From CALBPI01 sp039700805 (GTDB lineage Bacteria; Pseudomonadota; Gammaproteobacteria; Steroidobacterales; Woeseiaceae), in assembly GCA_039700805.1 (NCBI GenBank), contig JBCAZE010000094.1, positions 1-12,108 on the forward strand: a stretch of 12,108 nt of DNA. The letters are read 5' to 3'. How positions within the stretch are numbered: position 1 is the stretch's first letter; each line of letters opens with the position of its first letter. Shown one piece after another: positions 1 through 6,331 of this stretch. The notes under the pieces are model-generated. The model saw nothing but the letters and a program-made list of their open reading frames with translations, ran no database searches and was not told where the DNA came from. The translations under genes were made by a program, and so were the position numbers.

Positions 1-193
1 TCATTATCCAGGATTGCCGGTACTCGAATCTGACCCCCTGACTTTTCACGTGCCGGACTAGCGTTGCTTGGGCATAGGGTACAAAGCAACGTCTATGCCA
101 GATTTGTTTTACATTTAAGAAACATGGGCTTAACCGCGGATTAAAGCGACCTACGTCGTCTCGGAACGCCTGTTCTGTAAAGTTTTCCGACAG
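1..193. other. Intergenic left edge, no gene seen
   Basis: This stretch lies downstream of the amidohydrolase-like gene, whose TAA stop is at 194-196. I see no credible coding frame in it. It holds a pair of interlocking inverted repeats at 62-99, listed separately. On the minus strand near 29-45 it also holds a GTCAG-GGG-GTCAG motif. No stem followed by a T-run that would make a convincing intrinsic terminator for the minus-strand operon is visible. Confidence 0.6.
62..99. repeat. Two interlocking inverted repeats
   Basis: CGTTGCTT (62-69) is the exact reverse complement of AAGCAACG (84-91). GGCATAG (71-77) is the exact reverse complement of CTATGCC (93-99). The arms run A-B-A'-B', with spacers of 1, 6 and 1 bases. 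The two stems therefore cross rather than nest. As RNA they could form either hairpin alternatively; the 1-base connectors make a full pseudoknot with both stems sterically unlikely. There is no T-run beside either stem, so an intrinsic terminator is doubtful. The function is unknown, and chance is possible for each stem taken alone. Confidence 0.4.
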
Positions 194-2089
194 TTATTGG
201 GGTGGTTCCAGCAGTGACGGGATGCTAGAGAAGCGGCCATTGACGACGATGCCGATGGGCGCAAGTAAGACCTCTGGGTCCTCGATCGGGTTGCCCGGCA
301 AAATGACCAAATCAGCCGTGGCCCCTACCGCGATGCGCCCGAGATCAGTTCGGCCGAGTACCTCGGCGCTTCTGCTGGTTGCTGCGGCGATCACATGATG
401 CATGGGCACGCCCGCATCATGCATCGCGAGCAATTCAGCAATGAGTGACACCCCCGGAGGCAGACTGCTATTGCCCGTCGCAGCGATCAATAAGTGGCCA
501 TACGCGGTCGCGTTTGCGGGCGTCGATGTGATGACGGGTTGATGCGAATTGCTGGATGCGACCTGCCACAGTCTCGATCGCGCAAGCGTTGTCAGTCGAG
601 AATCCGTGAACTGTCCGCGCTCCGCCATATGCGATGTGACTTTTGTACCGCTGCGGTTAAGCAGCAGCTGTTCGTCTTCGAAACTGCTGATCGCGTTGCG
701 TTCGAACCAGCTCGCATCCAGCAGCGCTTGCCCAAACGTAAGGTCGGGCAACAACTGATCTGTGATGAAGCGTCCGCTCGCGCTTTCACGGAGTCGTTGC
801 ACGCGATCGCGGTTATCAGAGAGCGCTCGAAAATCGCGTAGTTTAAGGTCGACACGCTTCGGTGCCAGTGCGCCTGCGGTATTGCTGGTTGCACCTCCCG
901 AAAGCGTGGCATAGCGCGTGACACCGGCCGCGAGCCAGCGCGGCGCCGTGTCGTCGGTCACGATGGCGTCGATGTCGATGAGCCCGGGCATCAATACAAC
1001 ATCGCCGAGATCGATCACATTGCCTATTGTCGCTTCGCTTCGGCGGTTCAGTGCCTGTATGCGCCCGTTCGCGATGACGATATCTGTGTTTTCGAGCAGC
1101 GTATTGGATGCCGGGTCGTAAACTTTCGCACCGCGTAGTGTCCATGGCGCGTGCTCGAGTGCATTAGGGTCTTCCGTGCCCGGCGCGGTGTTTGGTGCGG
1201 GATCTTTGATACTCACCCATATGGTTAACGGAAGTGTTCGCTGTCCGCGTGTTGCTGGCCGACGTACCACTAACCTGCCGCGGTCGATGGTCACGTAGCG
1301 CTCACGATCGAGCCATACCGGTGGGTGCTCAATAGTCACATCATCCTGCGTCAGGGTTTTTACCAGCATCTCCTGGCGTGGCAGCAAAGCATCCAGCACG
1401 ATTCCACCATCGGGGCGATGACGTTGCACGGTGGTCAAGATGCCATCGCGGCGAATGGTGGGCTGACTGAGACGATGTTGAGAGACGTGACGCGTTAACG
1501 GTTCACCGCTTGGTAGCAGTTGCATCAGCATCCAGCGTGCGCCTGTTTGCCGCACGAAAAAGATGTCGCCAGCATCATTGGCAACGGGGTCGGTGTCTTC
1601 GAAGGGACCCCGTGTCAGTGCGCGGGATTGTGTGGCGCTAAGAGGTCGGGTCCAAAGGTGGCGCGCGCCGCTGCGATTGGATGTGAATACGACTCCACTC
1701 GCGTCGGGCAGCCATGCCGCGCTGGTGTCTTGCCAGGCACCACGCGTGAGTTGTTCGATGTCCCCAGACGCCCGATCGACGAGCCAAAGATGTTTCTCGC
1801 CTCGTTGCCAGCCGCCTTCGGCGACGATGTAACGGCCATCTGGAGAGACCGCGGGTTGGGTTAGCATGAGTCCAACTGGTGTTAGCGCGCTCGCCTCACC
1901 GCCGGTCGCAGGAAGCGCCCAAAGACCTTGCAACGCGCTCACAATCAACTCGTCACGCGTTGGATCGTAGGCGACTGACAGGTCAGTGACCTGGGTAATC
2001 ATCAACTCCGCCGCGCTCAATCGAACGGGAAAGAGAAAAAAGAGAATCGCGAGCCAGAGGCGCGTTCGAACGGGCTTACTGATCTTCAC
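194..2089 (-). CDS. Exported TolB-like propeller/degenerate amidohydrolase
   Basis: A GTG start at 2089 gives 631 residues beginning directly with a signal peptide: residues 1-27, basic start, hydrophobic core, cleavage near LSAA|E. An ATG at 2134 (646 residues) would put 15 unlikely residues in front of it. Residues ~30-300 contain TolB/PD40-like propeller blades (for example AVSPDGRYIVAEGG and WLPDASGVVFTSNRSG). Residues ~320-631 follow the amidohydrolase fold: a start like WTLRGAKVYDP, MPGLID at 367-372, and an ending with GRIAVGATADLVILPGNP and VNGR. The usual HxH metal motif after PGLID is replaced by D374-A-I376, and the aspartate expected in GTDA is N540. The catalytic half (~310 residues) is also shorter than usual for propeller-amidohydrolase fusions. 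It is probably periplasmic and either catalytically dead or chemically altered. It is the last gene of the minus-strand operon and overlaps the CPXCG gene by 14 bp. No clear Shine-Dalgarno sequence is seen, which suggests translational coupling. Confidence 0.85.
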   Translation of the reverse strand: MKISKPVRTRLWLAILFFLFPVRLSAAELMITQVTDLSVAYDPTRDELIVSALQGLWALPATGGEASALTPVGLMLTQPAVSPDGRYIVAEGGWQRGEKHLWLVDRASGDIEQLTRGAWQDTSAAWLPDASGVVFTSNRSGARHLWTRPLSATQSRALTRGPFEDTDPVANDAGDIFFVRQTGARWMLMQLLPSGEPLTRHVSQHRLSQPTIRRDGILTTVQRHRPDGGIVLDALLPRQEMLVKTLTQDDVTIEHPPVWLDRERYVTIDRGRLVVRRPATRGQRTLPLTIWVSIKDPAPNTAPGTEDPNALEHAPWTLRGAKVYDPASNTLLENTDIVIANGRIQALNRRSEATIGNVIDLGDVVLMPGLIDIDAIVTDDTAPRWLAAGVTRYATLSGGATSNTAGALAPKRVDLKLRDFRALSDNRDRVQRLRESASGRFITDQLLPDLTFGQALLDASWFERNAISSFEDEQLLLNRSGTKVTSHMAERGQFTDSRLTTLARSRLWQVASSNSHQPVITSTPANATAYGHLLIAATGNSSLPPGVSLIAELLAMHDAGVPMHHVIAAATSRSAEVLGRTDLGRIAVGATADLVILPGNPIEDPEVLLAPIGIVVNGRFSSIPSLLEPPQ

Positions 2090-2270
2090 TGAGGACGGTA
2101 ACGCTGTCGAGCCAATCGCCCGACATGCTGACATAGATATGCATCGGTCGGCAGCACACCTGGCAATCCTCGATGTAGTCTGATGTGCCGGCAGACAAAT
2201 CGATGACTAGGTCGATCGGTTCGCCGCAATACGGGCAGTCCGCTTGTTGCTCGTGCAACTCGCGGATCAT
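2076..2270 (-). CDS. CPXCG-motif cysteine-rich small protein
   Basis: This 64-residue protein belongs to the CPXCG (Cys_rich_CPXG) family, whose biochemical role is not established. It has C12-P-Y-C15-G near the start, then the family signature around IEDCQVCCRP with C36, C39 and C40. The two CxxC knuckles suggest a zinc ribbon (inferred). There is no signal peptide, so it is probably cytoplasmic. I chose the ATG at 2270 because it makes an ATGA overlap with the pdxH stop and gives the usual family length. An in-frame ATG at 2294 would add 8 residues and extend 28 bp into pdxH. The end overlaps the GTG start of the downstream amidohydrolase-like gene. Translational coupling to pdxH is likely. 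Confidence 0.88.
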   Translation of the reverse strand: MIRELHEQQADCPYCGEPIDLVIDLSAGTSDYIEDCQVCCRPMHIYVSMSGDWLDSVTVLSEDQ

Positions 2271-2923
2271 GGCTGCAGTCTCTGCCCCATCCATCGACCG
2301 GATTCATACCCAGCGGATGCATCGAGTGTGCGCACAAAACGCGCACGATCATGCACGCGCCCGCTGCCTTCGACCCAAAGCTCGCACGCAGCTGCATGGA
2401 TTCGATAGCCTCCCCAGTGCGGCGGTCTCGGAATGGACGCAGAGGCGTCGTCGAACCGTTCCTGATTGCTCGCAAACTTTTCGATCAGCGTTTTTCTGTC
2501 GGGGACGGGCTGACTCTGGTCGCTCGCCCATGCCCCGATTTGGCTATCGCGAGGCCTGCTGGCGAAGTAAGCGTCACTATTTTCGCCTGAAAGTTTTTCA
2601 ATCTGCCCTTCGATGCGCACTTGGCGGCCTTGATGGTCCCAATGAAACACGACGGCAACGAATGAATTGTTGGCGATTTCGCCACCTTTCCTCGACTGAT
2701 AGTTCGTATAGAAGTCGATCGTGCCAGCGTCAGCATCAAAGTGCTTACAGAGCACGATTCTGGCCGACGGACGACCCTCGGGATCTGCCGTGGCAAGGGT
2801 CATCGCGTTGCTGTTCGGCTGGTTGGCCGCGGCTCTCGCGGCGGCAAGCCACTGGGCGACGGTTTCCATGGGATTGGTCGGTAACTCGTCCGGCAAGAAT
2901 TCTTCGGCGATATGCTTTGGCAC
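2267..2923 (-). CDS. pdxH: Pyridoxamine 5'-phosphate oxidase
   Basis: PdxH is an FMN enzyme that oxidises pyridoxine or pyridoxamine 5'-phosphate to pyridoxal 5'-phosphate with O2, in vitamin B6 synthesis and salvage in the cytoplasm (EC 1.4.3.5). The protein is 218 residues, the same length as E. coli PdxH. Family blocks run in order: NAMTLATADPEGRPSARIVL (39-58) with R55 and K60, FYTNYQSRKG (71-80) for FMN phosphate binding, FHWDHQGRQVRIEG (93-106), SDAYFASRPR (116-125) for the substrate phosphate, and PRPPHWGGYR (165-174). Then come R189-V-H191-D-R of the active site and the C-terminal QRLQP. The start is GTG at 2923, supported by AAGGAG at 2934-2939 with 10 bp spacing. It lies 32 bp after the GGT-family gene and overlaps the CPXCG gene by four bases, so it is probably mid-operon. 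Confidence 0.97.
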   Translation of the reverse strand: MPKHIAEEFLPDELPTNPMETVAQWLAAARAAANQPNSNAMTLATADPEGRPSARIVLCKHFDADAGTIDFYTNYQSRKGGEIANNSFVAVVFHWDHQGRQVRIEGQIEKLSGENSDAYFASRPRDSQIGAWASDQSQPVPDRKTLIEKFASNQERFDDASASIPRPPHWGGYRIHAAACELWVEGSGRVHDRARFVRTLDASAGYESGRWMGQRLQP

Positions 2924-2955
2924 TGTATTTGTGCTCCTTATGATGACGCCGTGGA

Positions 2956-4500
2956 TTATCCCACAACTGACGTGCTGATTACGGTGCGGCCGTTGCGACG
3001 GCTATCGGCGGCCGCGTCGAGGACAGCGGCATCGCCAGTCCCGTGCGTCATAGTTGCGCCGACACCGCCGAAGAACATGCTTTTGTTCTCAAAATACCGC
3101 ACCGGAACATCGACGTTAGCCTCGATGACGGCACCGGGTTCCGCATACAGTTGCTCCGCATAGTATCCATTTGCCATGGCTTCGAGCGCAGCTTCTGCGT
3201 GGATTCGAGGCGCTTCGATCGCGTCACCAATCGACTTTCCTCCGAGTAAAACGCGGTCTAATGTTTGCGCCATCGCGCTGGTGATCCGATCAGCGCCTGG
3301 CGAACCGATGGCAATGACGCGGTCACCCTTGCGAGCGACCGACGGTGACATGTTTGACGGCAGCCTTGCCCCTGCTGGCCCTGCCTCAAGTCCACGTCTA
3401 TTCAATTCCAGCTCGCCAAGGCAATTGTTGAGCCAAAGTCCTGTGCCGGGTGCAACCTCGCCACTACCGTAACCGGCTGAGGCGGTGATAGCGCAGGCGA
3501 GCCCGTTGCTGTCGGACGCGGATGTGTGCACCGTCGCCGAACTGATGAATTCGGAGAGCTTCTCGATGTTAGTTCGTGCCAACATGAGCAGCTGTTTGGC
3601 GTCTTCCGGTAAGTCAGTGGAATAGTCGAGGTTGCGGCGTCGATATTGGAGCGCGCGACGCAAAACCGTCAACAGTGGTATGTCGGCTGCCCGTCCCAAC
3701 ATGACTGCGCCGAGCATGCTGCCACCAATCGAAGGGGGTGGGCTGACCGCCAACGTCCAGCCGCCTATCGGGATTTCCTCGGCCTCACGGATATCGACGT
3801 GATAGGCATTCAAGTCTTGCATCGTCATGCGACTGCCACGTGTCGATAAATAGTCGATGATCGCACCACCGATTTCGCCCTCGTACAGGGCTCGCGCACC
3901 ATTCTCCGCAATGCAACTGAGCGAATCGGCGAGCCCTTCTATCATCATTGTCTCGCCCGCTCCGAGCAACGTATCACCTTCCGGGAACAACGCGCGTTTC
4001 GAAGCGGGATCACGCGCGAAGATCGGTTCTGCTGAATAGTTTAGGTAGTAGTGGCATGCGCTCGGTAAAGGAAAGCCTTGTCGTGCCGCACGAATGCTGG
4101 GCGCGAGTAGCGCCGCGAGAGGCAGCTTGCCGAACTGACGGCGTGCCGCGTCAAGTGCAGCCGGAGAGCCGGGAACCGCGACGCTGCCGGCGCCAATCAA
4201 CGTTGAGACGCCGCCGCCATAGGCCATTGTCACCGTATCGGTTTTCACTTCTGCTGACGGATTGTTGATGCCCGGTACCGTGACATACCCATCGAAACTC
4301 ACTGGCCTGCCGTCGGGTGGCCAAACGGTGACAATAGCACCCCCCGAAAATGCACAGACGCCGGGCTCGGTATTCATTGTTAACGCAGAGGCGGCGAGCG
4401 CTGCATCCACAGCATTTCCGCCGAGCTCAATGACTTCGCGAGCCGCTTCTGCAGCTAATTCAGAACTTGTCGCAACGGCGACCTTAGGCATGGATTTCAT
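2956..4500 (-). CDS. Gamma-glutamyltransferase-family Ntn hydrolase
   Basis: This 514-residue protein has the GGT architecture: LGGNAVDAALAASA (26-39), a large subunit, then the self-cleavage and nucleophile site T323-V-H325-T-S327, matching the TTHxS of E. coli GGT around T391. LPSNMSP (380-386) and GSPGADRIT (399-407) follow in the small subunit. Processing before T323 into two chains is inferred from the family. No signal peptide is visible, unlike secreted E. coli GGT. By alignment by eye, the ligands that hold the gamma-glutamyl group are mostly changed: R114 to Y72, N411 to S341, D433 to E363, S463 to N383. The true substrate may be another amide or acyl compound, so I would not call it ggt. 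The start is the ATG at 4500, with an ATG at 4491 also possible; neither has a strong Shine-Dalgarno. It is the first gene of the minus-strand operon, and I see no confident promoter upstream. Confidence 0.9.
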   Translation of the reverse strand: MKSMPKVAVATSSELAAEAAREVIELGGNAVDAALAASALTMNTEPGVCAFSGGAIVTVWPPDGRPVSFDGYVTVPGINNPSAEVKTDTVTMAYGGGVSTLIGAGSVAVPGSPAALDAARRQFGKLPLAALLAPSIRAARQGFPLPSACHYYLNYSAEPIFARDPASKRALFPEGDTLLGAGETMMIEGLADSLSCIAENGARALYEGEIGGAIIDYLSTRGSRMTMQDLNAYHVDIREAEEIPIGGWTLAVSPPPSIGGSMLGAVMLGRAADIPLLTVLRRALQYRRRNLDYSTDLPEDAKQLLMLARTNIEKLSEFISSATVHTSASDSNGLACAITASAGYGSGEVAPGTGLWLNNCLGELELNRRGLEAGPAGARLPSNMSPSVARKGDRVIAIGSPGADRITSAMAQTLDRVLLGGKSIGDAIEAPRIHAEAALEAMANGYYAEQLYAEPGAVIEANVDVPVRYFENKSMFFGGVGATMTHGTGDAAVLDAAADSRRNGRTVISTSVVG

Positions 4501-4555
4501 CCGCTAATCATGTTGGCGCAATGCTCGCATGCGGTGACTTGTGTGGCTAGCGATA

Positions 4556-4573
4556 GGTTCAGCCGCGGTTCAG
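4556..4573 (+). repeat. Tandem GGTTCAG pair, possible operator
   Basis: GGTTCAG occurs at 4556-4562 and again at 4567-4573, exactly 11 bp apart, so both copies face the same side of the helix. The pair sits between the divergent GGT-family gene and the Arg/Tyr-rich secreted protein gene, where a regulator serving either could bind. Seven-base repeats can arise by chance, so this is a weak call. Confidence 0.25.
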
Positions 4574-4622
4574 AACACTTTTGCAACACTGTGCACCGTC
4601 AACAACAAATAGGAGTTTTGAC

Positions 4623-5021
4623 ATGCCCAAGACCATTGCAGGAATCATCGTTATTGCAGCGATCGCATTGGGCACCGGTACTGCCGATGCCCACCCAGGT
4701 CACGATCGTTATGATCGCGACGACCGACGTGTCGAGCGTCGCATTGATCGCGCTGAGCTTCGCGCGTACCGGCGAGCAGAACAACGCTATCGCGAATGTC
4801 TGCGTCGATACCAGCGTATACACAACCGCCATTATCGCAAATACTACCGCGGCTATCGCTATGGCGTCGTACCCAAATCCTATCGACGGCATGCTCTCGC
4901 GCATACTTGCGATAAGCGGTTCCGTCAGTTCCTTCGCGGCCATGCCTATTTCGGAGCTAGAGAGGCGTACCTATTGGGCGATACGAGACGCAAGCGAACT
5001 TACCGCGTTTATGACGACTAG
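4623..5021 (+). CDS. Small secreted Arg/Tyr-rich basic protein
   Basis: This 132-residue protein belongs to no family I recognise. Residues 1-23 form a clean Sec signal peptide (MPKTIAGII..., then ADA|HPGHD), so it is exported to the periplasm or beyond. The mature part has about 109 residues, of which I count 29 arginines and 14 tyrosines. There is a charged HPGHDRYDRDDRRVERR start, a probable helix at ~36-66, and a basic aromatic stretch HYRKYYRGYRYG (70-81). Two cysteines, C59 and C96, could form a disulfide. The ATG at 4623 is chosen because AGGAG lies 7 bp upstream (4611-4615) and the signal peptide begins there. An upstream in-frame ATG at 4581 would spoil the signal peptide. An intrinsic terminator 7 bp after the stop marks a single-gene unit. 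The early HPGHD resembles small periplasmic metal-linked proteins, but that is only an impression. Binding to a polyanion (LPS, nucleic acid) is speculation. Confidence 0.85.
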   Translation: MPKTIAGIIVIAAIALGTGTADAHPGHDRYDRDDRRVERRIDRAELRAYRRAEQRYRECLRRYQRIHNRHYRKYYRGYRYGVVPKSYRRHALAHTCDKRFRQFLRGHAYFGAREAYLLGDTRRKRTYRVYDD

Positions 5022-5028
5022 TCGCGTC

Positions 5029-5060
5029 GCCGGCAGGGCAATCCCCTGCCGGCTTTTCTT
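5029..5060 (+). terminator. Rho-independent terminator
   Basis: A perfect 10-bp GC-rich stem, GCCGGCAGGG (5029-5038) with CCCTGCCGGC (5044-5053), has a 5-base loop and is followed directly by TTTTCTT and, three bases later, TTTTT. It starts 7 bp after the stop codon of the Arg/Tyr-rich protein gene. It separates that gene from the diguanylate cyclase gene. Confidence 0.93.
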
Positions 5061-5116
5061 GTGTTTTTCGTAAACCGCCATTCTGCCGATCAGTCGCGCG
5101 ACAGCAACTGCAAATT

Positions 5117-6265
5117 GTGAGACATTCGGGTGCTCTATGGACGATGGAGCGAGGTACGCGATGGACCCTGTATTCGGCGATGGCTGAAGCGCTGAGCGAC
5201 GTGCGCGCGTTGCGTCAGCAGATGCTGAAGATGCGAGATGAAGCGAAGCAAAACGAAGCACGCTTCAAACGTTCGCAACAGCGTGAGTTGGATATTCTCT
5301 CTGCGGCTAACCTCCACGCGCTGTTCGACGCGCTGACAGCAGGGCTCGCTACCAGCTATCAGGTGGATGCAGCAACGCTCGTGTTGCTCGACCCCGATCA
5401 CACCATCCGACACCTAATGATCGCCGAGGGCGGCAGACTGCGTCGCCCAGATGCGCTTGTCTTTGTGGATGCAATGGCGGGTCTGACGCCGCAATACTCG
5501 CGGCTCTCACGGCCATGGATGGGTCCTTATCATCCTGCTGATCATGGGACGCTGAAGGTGGGCGAGGGGATTGCTAGTCTTGCAATGATCCCGCTCTGCC
5601 GAAAGAAATCCTTGATCGGCAGCATCAATCTTGGCAGCCGCGATCCTGCGCGATATCAAAAAACACTGGCCAGCGATTTCCTCGCACATCTGGGCCTGAT
5701 TGCGTCGTTTGCCATCGAAAATGCGGTCAATCGCGCCCGACTACTGCGCAGCGGATTCACAGATGTGTTGACGGGGTGGCATAACCGACGCTATCTCAAA
5801 ATCCGGTTAGAGGAAGAGTTGTCCCGCGCTGGGCGGCAGGGTGATGGCGTTAGTTGCTTGTTCATGGACCTCGATCACTTCAAATCGATCAACGATACCT
5901 ATGGGCATCATGCGGGCGACTTGGTCCTTGCCGAATGCGCACGCCGCATTGATGCGGAAGTAAGGACCAGCGATGTCGCGGCACGCTACGGTGGCGAGGA
6001 GTTTGTCATCATCGCGCCGGGTGCATCGCGCGACGTGGCTGAGAAGCTGGCCTCACGCGTCCTCAAAGCGGTTAATTGCGCGCCCGTCACACTTGAATCC
6101 GGGGAATCTCTCGATGTCACCGTTTCGATTGGCGTGGCGTACTTGCCCGCGCCGACGGATGAGACGGACCATAAATCCTTGGGCGAGCAGCTATTGAAGC
6201 GCGCGGATCTTGCCATGTATGACGCTAAGTCTGCTGGTCGCAACTGTGTGAGAAGCGCGGATTAG
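5117..6265 (+). CDS. Diguanylate cyclase, DUF484/GAF-like sensor plus GGDEF
   Basis: This protein makes the second messenger c-di-GMP from two GTP. The N-terminal ~210 residues resemble DUF484, a GAF-like sensor. A coiled-coil lead-in (~25-60) is followed by AANLHALFDALTAGL and SLAMIPLCRKKSLIGSINLGSRD (154-176). There is no transmembrane segment, so it acts in the cytoplasm on an unknown signal. The GGDEF domain (~210-382) has DVLTGWHNRR (216-225), FMDLDHFKSIND (249-260), RYGGEEF (290-296) and SIGVAYL. The GGEEF signature is intact, so it should be active. The I-site R283-T-S-D286 lies five residues before it, so product feedback inhibition is likely. The start is uncertain: GTG 5117, ATG 5144 or ATG 5180, none with a good Shine-Dalgarno. 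The N-terminal end is short for DUF484 proteins. The stop is followed at once by the promoter of the iron transporter. Confidence 0.93.
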   Translation: MRHSGALWTMERGTRWTLYSAMAEALSDVRALRQQMLKMRDEAKQNEARFKRSQQRELDILSAANLHALFDALTAGLATSYQVDAATLVLLDPDHTIRHLMIAEGGRLRRPDALVFVDAMAGLTPQYSRLSRPWMGPYHPADHGTLKVGEGIASLAMIPLCRKKSLIGSINLGSRDPARYQKTLASDFLAHLGLIASFAIENAVNRARLLRSGFTDVLTGWHNRRYLKIRLEEELSRAGRQGDGVSCLFMDLDHFKSINDTYGHHAGDLVLAECARRIDAEVRTSDVAARYGGEEFVIIAPGASRDVAEKLASRVLKAVNCAPVTLESGESLDVTVSIGVAYLPAPTDETDHKSLGEQLLKRADLAMYDAKSAGRNCVRSAD

Positions 6266-6266
6266 C

Positions 6267-6294
6267 TTGACGCAGCCTCGCGCTCTGCCATACT
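6267..6294 (+). promoter_or_regulatory. Putative sigma-70 promoter of fbpABC
   Basis: TTGACG (6267-6272, five of six matches to the -35 consensus) is followed after 16 bp by CATACT (6289-6294, four of six at -10). It starts just after the cyclase stop codon and runs directly into the Fur box. Transcription would start within or just after that operator, so Fur binding should block RNA polymerase. Confidence 0.65.
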
Positions 6295-6309
6295 TGAGAA
6301 TCATTCTCA
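6295..6309 (+). promoter_or_regulatory. Fur box
   Basis: TGAGAATCATTCTCA is a perfect 7-1-7 palindrome. It matches the Fur consensus TGATAATNATTATCA at every position but one symmetric pair. It lies beside the putative -10 element and 22 bp before the start codon of the iron-binding protein gene. This is the expected position for Fe(II)-Fur repression of an iron importer. Confidence 0.93.
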
Positions 6310-6331
6310 TTTAGTACCGGAGAGCGTACTC

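Noticed and set aside
62..99. Interlocking repeats as an integron attC site or intrinsic terminator
   Set aside because: The arms do not carry the RYYYAAC/GTTRRRY core pattern, and no T-run follows either stem on either strand.
2090..2134. ATG at 2134 as the start of the amidohydrolase-like gene
   Set aside because: It would put 15 extra residues in front of a clean signal peptide and deepen the overlap with the CPXCG gene. The GTG at 2089 fits better, though neither has a clear Shine-Dalgarno.
2185..2943. 252-codon plus-strand frame opposite pdxH
   Set aside because: It is antisense to a full-length, motif-complete PdxH, and its translation is Arg/Ser/Cys-rich and unlike any protein family.
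4510..5073. 187-codon plus-strand frame and a 114-codon minus-strand frame (4599-4943) over the Arg/Tyr-rich gene
   Set aside because: Both are shadows of the Arg-rich frame, where CGN codons keep other frames open. They lack a Shine-Dalgarno, and their composition is not protein-like. The 4623 frame has a ribosome site, a signal peptide and a terminator.
5093..5102. GTCGCGCGAC palindrome before the diguanylate cyclase gene
   Set aside because: It is a short GC palindrome of a kind frequent by chance, with no matching promoter context.
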